From: Mastigamoeba balamuthi | Lineage: Eukaryota; Evosea; Mastigamoebida; Mastigamoebidae | Length of the DNA stretch: 47,377 bases | Direction of reading: 5' to 3' | Assembly (NCBI GenBank): GCA_902651635.1 | Contig: CACRSC010000071.1 | Location: 29,690-77,066, forward strand | Part shown: positions 11,019-21,477 of the stretch, one piece after another | How positions within the stretch are numbered: position 1 is the stretch's first letter | Layout of the letters: the number at the start of each line of letters is the position of its first letter | Translations under genes and position numbers: made by a program | Notes under the pieces: generated by a model | What the model saw: only the letters and a program-made list of their open reading frames with translations | Databases searched by the model: none | What the model was told of the DNA's origin: nothing

Positions 11019-12907
11019 AGCCTTGCATCGAGGTGGAAGTCGAGGGTGGTTCGGGGAAGCTTGTGTGCATGTTGGATACGCAGGCCGATATCAGCGAGAT
11101 GAATACGGTCACAGCTCAGCGTCTAGGACTCAGGATCGAGCAGGGACCCGCAGTCACGTTGCTAGGGCACGATGGATCGTCTAAAACGACAGAGCAGAAG
11201 ACCCACATGAAGGTACGGTTCACCAGGGACGCACCTGAACGGGACATCTTCTTGTACGTCGTTGAGGGAGCACCAGAGGGCGACTACGCGATCATCGGGG
11301 TCAGGGATCTTCAGGGCTACACGATCACTCTACTAGAGCCACCCCAGGTGCATTGGCACGGTATCCCAACGGAGGCATCCATCGAGGAGGACGTCGGAGG
11401 GGATAACGGGGGAGAGGCTACGGTGTATGCTGTGGGAGTCCAGTCATACGAGGTCTGTCGCGAGGTGGGATGCCCACCAGTGTTGCTAGGTATGGCACTC
11501 ACGGGGGAGGAGAGGAGGGACTTCATCGAGACAGTGCTGAAGCCGTATGCATCTGTCTTCGTTTCGGTCGTCAGGAGTGAGCCTGCGGACTTTGGGGCGG
11601 AATTCGACATCGAGCTACTTCCAGGGGCTCACCCAGTGAAGAGCACACCGAGTATGCTGCCCAAGGAGGACAGGGACTTCGTTCACGCCGAAATCGTGAA
11701 GTACCTTGAGATACCAATCATCTCTGCCGAGACGGACTCAGAGTGGGCTTCTAGGGTCACGGTATCACACCGCACGAATGGAGACAAGCGTCTGTGCTTC
11801 AACTACATCAAGATGAACCACTGGATCAAGAAGCTCGCATACCCAAGCAAGAACATGGAGCTGCTACTGCAGGAATTCGCACACAAAACGTACTATGGAG
11901 ACGCAGACCTGAAGACAGCATACAACCAGGCAGCTGCAACGAAGAGAGCAGGGGAGATAATGGCTTTTGTCACCGAGGAGGGTCATTTCGAGGCTCTGAG
12001 ACTCATGTTCGGTGTGTCAACGGGACCTGCATGGTTCCAGAGGACAATCGATAGGTGGAGTCTACCCGCAAAGCCAATTCAGCTGTTCATCGACAATGCG
12101 TGCCATGGGGCGCAAACGTATGCAGAGTTCAAGGACGTTTGGGGCAGGTTTCTAGGGTTGTGCAAGGAGACGAATGTGGGACTCAGTGCATCCAAGTGTT
12201 TCTTCGGGGGAACGTACATGCGTTGTGTTGGTCGGGTTGTGGGACAGGAGGGACTTCAGACTGATCCAGAGAGGTTGGAGCCACTGAGGACAATGCAGGC
12301 ACCACGAGACAGAATGACTCTCAGGTCGTTCTTGGGGTTGTGCCTGTGGTTCTTGGTGTTTGTTCCAGCAATGGCGGACCAGGTAACACCCCTGTGGGAC
12401 CTTACAAAGGCCAAGTCGTTTTCCTGGGAGGAGGAGCACGAGAGGGCATTCAGGAACGTCCGAGATGCAATTCTGAACGCTCCAGTTCTGTACCAGCCTG
12501 TGCCTGGAGGATTGCTGATTGTGAGAACGGACTTCTCGGCAGTGGTAATCGCAGGGGTACTACTGATGCAGGACATGATCAACAGGGTGTTGAGGCCAGT
12601 GGCGTTTTTCTCGAGGAAACTCACGAAGTGCGAGACCAAGTATTCAAAGATCAAGGAAGAGGCGTTGGCAGTGGTCTGGATGACGTCACATGCGAGATCC
12701 AGGGCCTGTGACACGAGGAATGATCCTCCAGTCACAACAGTCAAGGACTACATGCAAAAGGCTAAGGGGAGGCAGGGGTATGTGGATGAAGGGAATGTTC
12801 CTGTGCTTTTCCCCTGGGGCAATAAGTTGTGCACGTACATCAAGGACAAGGACCTGAGAATGAAGTTGAAGGACGAGATCCAGGCAGCATCGAGGGCCAT
12901 TTTGTGA
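10970..12907 (+). CDS. pol: Retrotransposon Pol fragment: protease, reverse transcriptase, RNase H; no integrase
   Basis: The frame is -1 relative to gag and opens without an ATG (first ATG at 11069), so it is probably made by -1 frameshifting. Domains in order: aspartic protease-like (CMLDTQADISEM, where DTGA is usual); Ty3-type RT with DADLKTAYNQ (first catalytic Asp kept), LMFGVSTGPAWFQ, then LFIDNACHG where YxDD/FIDD is expected, and RSFLGLCLWF; and an RNase H start (RTDFSAVVIAG, RPVAFFSRKL, KIKEEALAVVW). After that the family pattern stops and a short unrelated tail ends at 12907. Integrase is absent. The altered DTGA and YxDD boxes suggest weak or no enzyme activity, so the copy may depend on a related autonomous element. 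Confidence 0.88.
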   Translation: MPRAVEPQRTTTNGRLKPCIEVEVEGGSGKLVCMLDTQADISEMNTVTAQRLGLRIEQGPAVTLLGHDGSSKTTEQKTHMKVRFTRDAPERDIFLYVVEGAPEGDYAIIGVRDLQGYTITLLEPPQVHWHGIPTEASIEEDVGGDNGGEATVYAVGVQSYEVCREVGCPPVLLGMALTGEERRDFIETVLKPYASVFVSVVRSEPADFGAEFDIELLPGAHPVKSTPSMLPKEDRDFVHAEIVKYLEIPIISAETDSEWASRVTVSHRTNGDKRLCFNYIKMNHWIKKLAYPSKNMELLLQEFAHKTYYGDADLKTAYNQAAATKRAGEIMAFVTEEGHFEALRLMFGVSTGPAWFQRTIDRWSLPAKPIQLFIDNACHGAQTYAEFKDVWGRFLGLCKETNVGLSASKCFFGGTYMRCVGRVVGQEGLQTDPERLEPLRTMQAPRDRMTLRSFLGLCLWFLVFVPAMADQVTPLWDLTKAKSFSWEEEHERAFRNVRDAILNAPVLYQPVPGGLLIVRTDFSAVVIAGVLLMQDMINRVLRPVAFFSRKLTKCETKYSKIKEEALAVVWMTSHARSRACDTRNDPPVTTVKDYMQKAKGRQGYVDEGNVPVLFPWGNKLCTYIKDKDLRMKLKDEIQAASRAIL

Positions 12908-12940
12908 TTCCAGGCCATACTGAGCCAGCCCTCAAGTGTT

Positions 12941-12952
12941 GAAGGGGGGAAG
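12941..12952 (+). promoter_or_regulatory. Polypurine tract
   Basis: GAAGGGGGGAAG immediately precedes the 3' LTR, the standard place for plus-strand priming. Confidence 0.8.
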
Positions 12953-13162
12953 TGTAGTGCTGGCTGGCCTCAGAACGGTCAAATAGTACTATGCAAAGCC
13001 AAAGTCAGTTACATGCGAGGTGAGTGATTTGAGTGTTTGGTATTACAGAAAGGACGAATAAATTGTCAGTCCCCTTTTTTCGCCCATAGTGAGACGAGAG
13101 AGCTCCAAGGCATTGTTGGAGTCTCTGCGGGCTCTTGGGGCAGGGAGGTCAAATACGCCACA
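12953..13162 (+). repeat. 3' LTR
   Basis: Partner of 9079-9288; ends ACGCCACA and is followed by the second ACAG of the target duplication. Confidence 0.95.
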
Positions 13163-15074
13163 ACAGCGCGGTTCTGGTGGCCTCGGGCTCCTGTGCCAGC
13201 ATTTCGCCGATCATGCGTACCCACGGCCGGCCAGTCGTGCGGTCAATCTCGCTGTCTTGCCCTTCCAGCAGAGCCAACTTCTTCACATAGGGGAGTCCAC
13301 ACAGTGCCGCACGCAGCCTCTCCTGGTCGCCAGCAGCGCTGAGTACAAGTGACCTGGCAGCCTCTGAAGTCCCTTTGGGCACAGCAGCAAGGAGTGTGTT
13401 GACCCACTCGCTGTCAGACAGCTCGCGCATCATTAGCTGCCTTCTGGCAGTGCTTGCCTCCAGCCCCCCAGCGATGCTATCCACAACGTCGCACATGCCG
13501 CATGGATCCAAGTCGATGGCCTCCCCCAGCACCGCTGCCAGCCTCTCGTCTGTGAGACCGGCTAATGCTTCCAGCACTGACTTATCCCGTGAAACGTCCC
13601 GCGCAGATACGGACGACTGCTTGGCAGCGTCCACGATTCCCGGCCCGAACGCCTGTGCTCCCGTCAGGACGTCGACCCACATTCCGGTCCCGCCAGCACC
13701 TAGCATGCGCGAGACGCTTTGCTGCACTGCTCCGACTCGTAGTGTGCTGGCGATCGAGCCGAGGGAGAGTGACCCTCTGGCACCCTGCCTGAGTGTCTTT
13801 GTAGCACTGTCTCGCGAGCTGCCTGCCACCAGCCGGTTGATGTCACTGACGACCGTGGCAAGCTTGTCCTCAGCCAGACCCACATCGGCATCCCTCTGGT
13901 AGTCAATGTTCACGCCGCCCGAGTCACAGCAGTCGAGCACGAGGTTCACAGTGGCACCCCTGAGCAACGCTGGGATGGCTTTTATGGCGATCTGGTCTGT
14001 CGGCATAGCACCTACCTCATCGAAGTCGCTACACAAGAATATCAGACATCAAAAGAATGAGCAAGAGCGCACTAAGAACACAGACACGTGTTGTAGACGG
14101 TGCCGTGCGGTGCCTTGGACCACTGGACGATGTCCTCGACGAGAGTGAGGTCCGGCCCATCCAATCTCCTGCGACTTCCGTGGCCAGCGAAATAGAATAG
14201 CAGCACGTCTCCCTTGACTGCCGTTTCAGTCATCTTTTCCCAGCCTCTTTCGATGGCCTCACGCGTTGCCTTACCATTCTCCAGCTTCGTGATGTCCCTC
14301 TCGCAGCAGTCGTACGCGGTGGCCCAATACTCCATCAACTCCACGTCGTTGAGAGCGGAGTCGCCCAGCGAACTGTCATCGTTCTTCAGCTCTGATGTTG
14401 CCGTGAGTATGCTGTTTATTCTGCCTGCTGGTGTGCAGGGCCGAGAGGTGCGTACTGTCAACCCCCACGAGCAGCGCAGAGACTCTGGGGAACCGTGTTG
14501 CCCGACGGGACACAGTGTACGCAAGTGCCCATTCCCCTGAGTGTGTACCAACAAACTTGACTATCTGCTTTCCGAAGTGCATTTCACCTTGATCGACAAT
14601 GACTGCAGCGAGATAGATTTGGCTATCGGCGTCGTTCACAATGAACTCGACACCCACCAGCGGACTGTTGACCTCCAAGCCCACAGAGAAGCCCGGAAAA
14701 AACCAGGTCTTGTGCCTCTGACTCCATTCAGCCCTCGGCGACTCGAACAGGTACCCAAGGAAGCGGATTTTCAGCGTGACGCCCTCGTTGACTAGCTGTT
14801 CGCTGTGTGCGGAGTTTGTTGTTAGAGTTGAGCGCAGTGAGGTCAATACCGAGGCTGGAGGAAGAAGCGGGAGAGCGTGACGTGGGGCTGGTCGGAGCCT
14901 GCCACCACTTGAATCGGGCTCATCTCCCCAGCCATTTCTGCCGAGCGCCCACTTCTTCTCGACCTCTCTCCCCTCTCTCAATGGAAGGCTTCTGTTGTGT
15001 CTGTTGGTTGTATGGCCCAGTAGTTGTGAAAGAAAAAGGTGCATTCCATTTCGAATGAATCTCACCAGCCGCAC
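13163..15074 (-). pseudogene. Caspase-like giant gene A, 5' part with C14 catalytic domain
   Basis: Read on the minus strand from about 15074. An N-terminal beta-rich region (VTLKIRFLGYLF) comes first, then a caspase/metacaspase-type p20 fold: SALLVGVDS, the catalytic His in DVLLFYFAGHGS, and the catalytic Cys in NLVLDCCDSGG. A GT-AG intron of about 59 nt (near 14030-14092) joins the His exon to the Cys exon in frame. A 31-nt gap near 14428-14458 after LLVGVDS is either a tiny intron or a frameshift. Helical sequence follows (LTDERLAAVLGEAIDLDP) up to the LTR insertion at AQEPEATRTAL. C14 peptidases cut after Asp or Arg/Lys; substrate unknown. The exact start is uncertain. It is divergent from the ankyrin-like gene at 15203. 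Confidence 0.68.
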
Positions 15075-15202
15075 TCCTGGTGAGTCACAGGTGCTCGTTG
15101 GTCCCCCAAGGGTCGGCCACGTCAGAGGAGTTCAGGAACACGCAACGGTCTTTTTTGTCGGTTGTAGGGACCGCAGGGCGTCGGCACAGAGCCACAGAGG
15201 CG
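15075..15202. promoter_or_regulatory. Divergent 5' region, caspase-like A and ankyrin-like A
   Basis: A block at 15108-15202 (GGGTCGGCCACGTCAGA ... GGACCGCAGGGCGTCGG ... CACAGAGGCG before ATG) is nearly the same as 30407-30493 upstream of ankyrin-like B. It is conserved leader or promoter sequence in the duplicated module. Confidence 0.5.
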
Positions 15203-16741
15203 ATGAGTGCGAGCAGCGGCAGCGACACCGCAGGGCCTGCAGCTGCAGCCCACCTCGACGCCCAGCTGCGCACGGCATGGCTCCTGCGCAACCACGTGCT
15301 GCCCTGCGTGGACGACAGCGACAAGGGCCCTCTGGCGCTGGCGCTGCCCGCTGCACTGGCCGCCCCCTGCTGCTGCGCTGCCCATGCCATCCGCAACGAC
15401 AACTGCGACCTCCGGCTGCCCTCGCTGTGCTCCGAGTACCTCCTGCGGGAGCTGGTGGGGGCGTGTGTGCCCCAGCGCCTGTGCCCCGCCACCTGTGCGC
15501 TGTTTGTGCGCTGGCAGCCCCTCTGCTGGTGCGCTGCCCGTGCGCTGGTGCCCAGCTCTGCCCTCCTCCTCGCCTCCTGCGCTGCCCTCTCCCGCTGCCC
15601 CGCCGCTCTCGCTGCTGCCTCGGCCCTCGTCGCTGCTATGCCTCCCTGTGCGCCTCCCCGCTCTGTAGGCGGTCCCGTCTGACAGCTGAGTGCACACACG
15701 CTGCGGCCAGATGAGGAGGAGAGCTTCCTGCACGGCTTCTGCTGCGATCAAAGGTTGCTGTCAAGGTTCCCCAGCTTGCAGCATGCCCTGCTCGCTGCGC
15801 TGGCACCTAGGGGCACAGAGGAGTCTGAAGCGGCCTTCCCGTTCCGTTACTCTGCTGATTCTGTGTATTTCGTTGCGCTGGCCAGGGCAGCGTGCCGAAT
15901 GAGGTCATTGGAGGCTCTCACCCTGTTCAGCAGCGCCCCGTTCGAGCCCTTCGCTATGAGCACTGTTGAAGGAAACTCTGTGCTGGAGGGTGCGTGCTTG
16001 TCAGGGTGCGCATCCGTGGTGCGCAGGCTCGCAGAAGCACCGTTCAGCCTCGGGAGTAGGCACGCCAAGTACGGCTTCTGCAGGGTCCTGAAGATCGCGT
16101 TGGCGTGTGGCAATGCAGCTGTCGTGCGGGAGCTGGGACAGCCTCCGTGGTCTCTTGGCGCGGCGCAGGTGGCATCACACAATTCCATTAGCTACTGCGT
16201 CCAATTGGCTTGCCGTGGCGCAGATCTTGTCGAAGTGCTGATGCAGCCACCCTACAACGGAGCGTCAGACTACCTGGTGTTTCATAGCGCCATCTGGACA
16301 GCCTGCAAAGATGGCTGCATGGAAACGCTCGCTGTGGTGTGGAAGTACTGGGGCAGCAACAACCGCTCCTATTTCCTGGGATACGTGTGCAACGCCCCAA
16401 ATTCGAATTCTCGCGATCTGGTGGTCAAGCTATCAAGGCCCCCATTCAATCTCGGACATGCTGATGCGGTGGCACATGATTGCAGTGCTTTTGTGATGGC
16501 GTGTCAAGCACAACGGATTGGGGCCATCAGGGCTCTTGTCCACCCACCATACTCTGTGACCAAGGAGGATCTTGCTGCAACGGGCGAATTTGAAGAAATG
16601 CAGTACGAGAGAGTGTCTTCGGTTCTTGCAGAGGAGCCTCTCTGCTATCAGCTGCCAGTGCAGTCAAATGGGCCGTTCCGCCAGTTTTTGTTGAGGGCCC
16701 GAGCACTCAGCCTTGAAGAAGAGAACACGAACACCTTTTGA
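15203..16741 (+). CDS. Ankyrin-like repeat protein A, single frame with one in-frame TGA
   Basis: From ATG 15203 a 513-codon frame reaches the stop at 16741, broken only by TGA at 15680-15682 (codon 160). The N-terminal 155 residues are Ala/Cys/Leu-rich (LLRNHVLPCVDDSD). After the TGA come ankyrin-like units of about 35 residues with a PPxSLG/PPYN signature: ASVVRRLAEAPFSLG, AAVVRELGQPPWSLG, DLVEVLMQPPYNGAS, DLVVKLSRPPFNLG and GAIRALVHPPYSVTKED. Such repeats bind proteins; no enzyme domain is present. The TGA sits in a 21-nt GT...AG stretch (15665-15685) whose removal keeps the frame, so it is an ultra-short intron, read-through, or a nonsense mutation. It is paralogous to 30494-31963 and divergent from caspase-like A. 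Confidence 0.65.
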
Positions 16742-16929
16742 ACAAACAGGGAATTGCCAGGATATTCACTGATATCCTTAAGATGGAAAAGAGCATTTTC
16801 CCGATCCATTTGTGCTGATTTGTTGTTCAAGTATCATTGTGCAGAGAAGCTTTCCACCATAACTGCAGGGAAATCACTGGGGGCTGCATGGAGTTTCTTT
16901 GGAAGCAGGAATTCTGCATTCATTCTGTA

Positions 16930-17124
16930 TGTGGCGATATTTGACTTCCTGCCCCAAGAGCCCGCAGAGACTCCAACAAGGCCTTTGAGCTCTCACTTTT
17001 TAAATTTGATAATTGCTGCAACGATTGCACATGTAGTGCTACATCTTAAGCAATGATTTTTCAGTGCTACTTTAGTGATTTAATCGCTAATTTTGTGCTA
17101 AATTTAGCGCAAAATAGCACTACA
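16930..17124 (-). repeat. Diverged solo-LTR relic
   Basis: 16930-16998 is a close inverted match to the last 70 bp of the LTRs at 9288 and 13162 (shared CCTGCCCCAAGAGCCCGCAG). The stretch ends near 17124 with AGCACTACA, the reverse complement of the LTR start TGTAGTGCT. The interior has diverged to AT-rich sequence with small inverted repeats (ATGTAGTGCTACAT near 17031). No target duplication was found. Confidence 0.55.
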
Positions 17125-17600
17125 TCTCTAATAGTGCATGTGACCCAAATTCAGTAATATAGCCATTTAACCCTGTGCTATACATTGCTAGTAGAACTAT
17201 TTAGTATATATATTTGCACTAGTAGCGGATGAAGCACCAATTTGGCAATGCAGTTCCATCACATCTATCTATTTTTGTTCTATGTTGCAATTGGAGTGAT
17301 GAATAATTTGCATTTAGTGCTAATTGCAATAAAGCAGCACTTGTTTTCTTTCTTCTTTGTTTTTACTCTAAGTCACCTCTGTTGAACCTGAACTATGATA
17401 TCCTGGATTTCAAAGAAATATTCACTGTGATATCATCAATCTTAACTCTTCTTACACTTACCACTCACTGCACAACCTCATATCTGTTCCTCACATCTGT
17501 TTCCCCGGGCCCCTGTTCTGCTCCTGACCCATCCTCTTTCTTCTTTGACAAGGGTATCCCGGGGGCCCTCATGGACCTGCACTCACACTCCAAGTAGAAG
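17125..17600. other. AT-rich intergenic stretch
   Basis: Low-complexity AT-rich sequence with no gene I can support. Confidence 0.4.
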
Positions 17601-18993
17601 TGGACCACTGATGCCAACTTCGTTGGGCACTTCCACTTCGGCCAGCAGATGACAAGCTCATGGGTGGCCAGTATGCTGGTGTGCTCCACCACACTATTGG
17701 ACCCTGAGGCTGCCCCACTAAGTGCACTACCAACAAGTGTGATGGCTTGGGCAAGGTTCACTTCTTTCTCACTCAATGACATCTGCCGCATGATGCTCAA
17801 GCACGAGCTGTTTGGCAAGATTGATGTGCACTCTGGGTACCACCACATTGCAGTGCCCGAGGCCGATGCCCCGTGGCTGTGCTTCACACTCAACAGCATC
17901 ATCTACTACTGGCACTGTGTCATGTTTGGAATGCACTCTGACTGCACTGGTTCACATGAATGACTGCAGTGATCATCACCATCCTGGGGTGGTGCTGGGC
18001 TGCCCACTGATCATGTACATCAACGACTTTGTCCTCTTCCTCGGTGATGACCTGGGCCCCATGCAGCACTGGGAGGCTGTGTGGGCGATCCTTCTCACGT
18101 TCGGGCTCGTCATGATGGTTGACAAGGCCTGCCCTCAAGCCCCGCACATCGAAGCCCTCGGCCTGGCCCTTGATTCCACACCCCTGCGCATAGAGCTCTC
18201 AGCAGCGCAGGCCAGCAAGCTCTGCATGGGCACCTTAGCAGTGCTGGCACAGCAGGCCAGGGCAGACATGCCCGCACAGGACCTTGTGCGTATGGCTGGG
18301 CACATCATTGCAATGCACTATCTTGCAAAGGGCGGGGGCTGCATGGCGCAGCTGGCAGATGCAGCTTGGGAGCTGACCACGTGACTGCTTGTCTGCCTCA
18401 TTCGCCTCACAGGTGTGCACTAGATCCCCTCAGCATGCAATGACTGGACAGACAAGCTCTCATGCAAGATCCTCAACACCAAGTACAGCAAGGGCACGTG
18501 GGTGGCTTTCCTGTGGTTCTACAAGCACTGCCAGGCCAGCTCCACCTTGGACAGCATAGCATGGCCACAGTGAAGTTGTGGTGTATCATGTGCTTTATCC
18601 CATGGTTCTTGTTCCTGCACCCCAGCGCAGTGGGACAGGACTTCTTCGCGACTGAGGTGTCATCTGCAGATGTTCTCTGGCAATGCTGAGAAGTGGACCA
18701 AGAACGTGGTGCCGGACCTGGGGTTGTCCTGCCTGGTTCTCTCAGTGTCAGGCTGGATTGACATCGTGAGGACATACATGGAGGAGAGCTTCGACAGGAG
18801 TGTTCTGTGTATCGGCAAGCAGTACCCAGAGCTGCTGATGCCGCTGCCCGTGGTCGATGGGACGCTGCCCAAGAAGAGCTTCATTGCCATCACGACATCG
18901 CTGTAGCTGCTCATGTGTATGTGTTCGTTGTCGAGCACATCTACTGGCCACTGTGCAAGGCCGTCGAGCAGATTGCTGCTGAGTATGACAGGC
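17601..18993 (+). pseudogene. Decayed reverse-transcriptase relic, left part
   Basis: Frames broken by stops and shifts still show RT-like blocks. LNDICRMMLKHELFGKIDVHSGYHHIAV with F/W spacing resembles the catalytic-Asp block of retroelement RTs. IMYINDFVLFLGDD resembles the YxDD box, and HIEALGLALDSTPLRIELS resembles the following FLG-type block. This order is seen in DIRS- or Ty3-like elements. Further frames (GWIDIVRTYMEESFD, EHIYWPLCKAVEQIAAEYDRR) run into the transposon at 18994. The relic continues after that element at 21478. No LTRs or ends identified. Confidence 0.5.
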
Positions 18994-21477
18994 GCGTGAC
19001 AAATTCTGAGAAGATGAAACACCCTGGTTTCTCATGTCCATTTGGTTGCTAGTGATGTTTACTCCAACTTTTGTATGAGTCATCTACCAGGAATCGGGGT
19101 TCTTGGAGAGATGACTTTTCTGTGAGAAAAAGATATGTGTATCTTTCATAACTTTACCTCCAAAGCTGAAGGAAGACTCACACACACCAGAGAACCTCTC
19201 AGCCCCAGAAAGCACCTCACACCACCTTCCTGCTACGCCTGCCCACCTCGCCAGGTGGGTGGCACTGCCATCCATCAGGTTTGTCCCGCCAGTAAGAGGT
19301 CTTTGTGGGGGCATCTTTTAATATTTGGTGCGATTTTTGTATCTTTTTAATAAATCTAATCAGATAGTTTTTTCTCTCTCGTGTTTGTAGCAAATGTATC
19401 AGATTACATTTTTAATCGGATTTGATAAGATGTTATTTCACTTTCTCCGCAGTGCTAACAGAAGTGAAAACAGATGGGAAGAGTAAGCAAAGCGGGAAAG
19501 CATGGCTTTTGCCCGGTCCTCAGTTGATTCTCATCAAGAAAAACCCTTCAAAGAGAAAAAAGAGGAAAAAGAGAACATCTTCAAGGACAAACTCCCCAAA
19601 CTGTATTCAATGACTTTTGTACTTATACTTACAACTTTAAACTGTAAATCCAGAAAACCACGAGGAAAGTGGGCTCCAAAGGAGGAAGAAAAGACTGATG
19701 CTGCAGAGGTCATAGAATCACCTTCTAAGAGGGCAAAAGCCTCACACTCATCATTGTCAAAGGAACTGTCTCTGTCTTCACCTGTACTGGTATGTATTTA
19801 TAGCAAATCAATATTTATGCAATTACAGAAGCACATTTGGGAAGTTACAAAGCAGTTGCTAGCTGCTCCAGAAGATGGTGGATTGCTTCCTCACAACAGC
19901 CCACTTCGTCGATCTCTCCGGGCTCTTTTTACTGAAGGACTCTCATATTCTGAGGCAGAGCTCCTGGGTCTGGGACGGACTGCAACCTGGAGAGCAAGGC
20001 AAGAGAAAGAAAAGGCAATATTCAGTATTTCCTACACTCCAGGAATAGAGCAAACTCGAATCTCTGAAGAGCGCCTTGAAAAGGCATCTGCAGTATGTTA
20101 ATTCTCAGTTATTACATCTTACATATTTATAGATTCTTGATGAGCTGTTGCCTATAACCAGTGGTCACAACTGGGCCAGGCAAACATGCACTCAGATGGA
20201 GTTATATCGACACTTTCTTACTACCTGGGAGGATAAAGAAGAGAGGGATGCTGCTCCTCAAGCTGAAGAGGATGAGGACTTTCACCCTGAGATTGAGAAT
20301 CTCGAGCCACTCAGTCAGTCTGTTGTTCATCGTCTTCTTCAAGACTGTTCAGTAGGCTTCTTTTTTTAATTATTTCTAACAAAGATAGATCCACTATGAG
20401 AAAGAGCCCATGTTCTGTGCTCTCTGCAATAAGTGGTCTGAACTCTCTGGAAAACATGACCTGACTCCAGAGGTAACTTTATGAAACTGATTATCATCTC
20501 ACTATTATACAGGAGCACAAGTATCTTACAGGAGACCTCCAGTTGCACATTGCTGCTCGAGTTGCAGAGTGGCAAGAGTATCATAAGTTTCTGCACCAGA
20601 TGGAAAGAGGAGACAATAGTATCGCTCTAATTGTAGAGGACTACTCCAAGTTCGAAACTCAGAAACTTGAAACCCAGGTACTCTTTAGATTTATTGTTTT
20701 CTAACTGCTATCAGGACTTTATTGCGACTATCTACTCAGCTTCAAAAGAAAGAGTGGGCGAGGTTACTCGGACCTACGTTCATCTGTTCTTGCCAGTGGA
20801 CCAGTCAAATGACTCTGCATCTCGAATTGCTGCACACCGAGTTCTGTTCGATCTACCAGAGCTCCAGGGGTTAAAGGAGATCCATCTATTCTCAGATGGA
20901 GGTAGTAAGCATTTCAAGAATGCTGCTGCCTTTATTCATCTTTCACTCTTGGCAGACAAGCTTCGAAATCAGGGTGTTCAGTTCGAGGCTCACTTCTTTC
21001 CCTCTAACCATGGATCTGGTCCCTGTGATGCTGCTGCTGCTCATGGCAAACGTCTGGTGCGGCGTGTGGAACTTGATACAGATCCTGCATATCCCCTGTT
21101 AATTCAGGATGTTGGAGAGTTGGCCTCTGTTGTAGAGGATGTTAGCCATACAGTGACTTTTGTGCTTGAGATGCCAGAGGACTTAGAAACAAACCCCACA
21201 GCAAAGACCTGGGAGGGATCACGGAACAAATGGCACAAACTGACATTTCCTGATGTGGGAATGGTCATTTTGTGGCCACACAGTCGCTCAGAGAGGCCCC
21301 TGAAGACAAAGACAGTAGTAGTTCCCACCAAACACACATTCATATAAACAAAGAAAAATCGCCAGTAAAAATCAAGAATAGGAACCAGATTCTCATACAT
21401 TAAATGACGTTTCCAATGTGGAGAATCGGAATCCGTCAAGAAAACTGAGTGTTTCACCTTCTCAGAATTTGTCACGC
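18994..21477 (+). mobile_element. 2.5-kb DNA transposon with ~34-bp terminal inverted repeats
   Basis: The left end GCGTGACAAATTCTGAGAA (18994) is the exact inverse of the right end (to 21477). Similarity continues for about 34 bp, including GTGAAACAC/ATGAAACAC. If the outer GC is a target duplication, the element is 18996-21475. It contains one multi-exon transposase gene with no in-frame stops after splicing. It is nested in the RT relic, whose sequence resumes at 21478. Confidence 0.8.
19502..21347 (+). CDS. DDE/D-type transposase, multi-exon, apparently intact
   Basis: Several exons are joined by AT-rich GT-AG introns of about 35-50 nt (for example GTATGTATTT...AATTACAG after 19791, GTACTCTTTAG...CTATCAG near 20680-20714). 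The N-terminus is basic (KKEEKENIFKDK). The middle has a Cys-x2-Cys (PMFCALCNKW). The C-terminal half carries an RNase H-like triad pattern: VEDYSKF near 20640, LFSDGGSKHFKN near 20893, and PSNHGSGPCDAAAAHGKR near 21005-21055. Asp-Asp-Asp motifs of this type occur in eukaryotic cut-and-paste transposases; I cannot name the superfamily. The frame ends VVVPTKHTFI at 21347. N-terminal exon limits are uncertain. Confidence 0.68.

Larger units (their letters stand above)
9079..13162 (+). mobile_element. LTR retrotransposon (Ty3/Gypsy-like), recent, integrase-less
   Basis: Two 210-bp direct repeats (9079-9288, 12953-13162) differ at only two positions that I can find and have TG...CA ends. The element is flanked by a 4-bp target duplication ACAG (9075-9078 and 13163-13166). 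A TGG-starting primer-binding-like site lies one base inside the 5' LTR and a purine tract lies just before the 3' LTR. It carries gag and a protease/RT/RNase H frame but no integrase. Its plus-strand genes oppose the interrupted minus-strand caspase-like gene. Near-identical LTRs mean recent insertion. Confidence 0.95.

Noticed and set aside
15680-15682. TGA as selenocysteine or a reassigned sense codon
   Set aside because: TGA ends the F-BAR gene and the LNR-trypsin gene normally, no SECIS-like element was recognised, and the residue is not at an active site.
15085-15751. Minus-strand frames over the ankyrin-like N-terminus
   Set aside because: Antisense shadows; the plus frame is conserved between the two paralogues.
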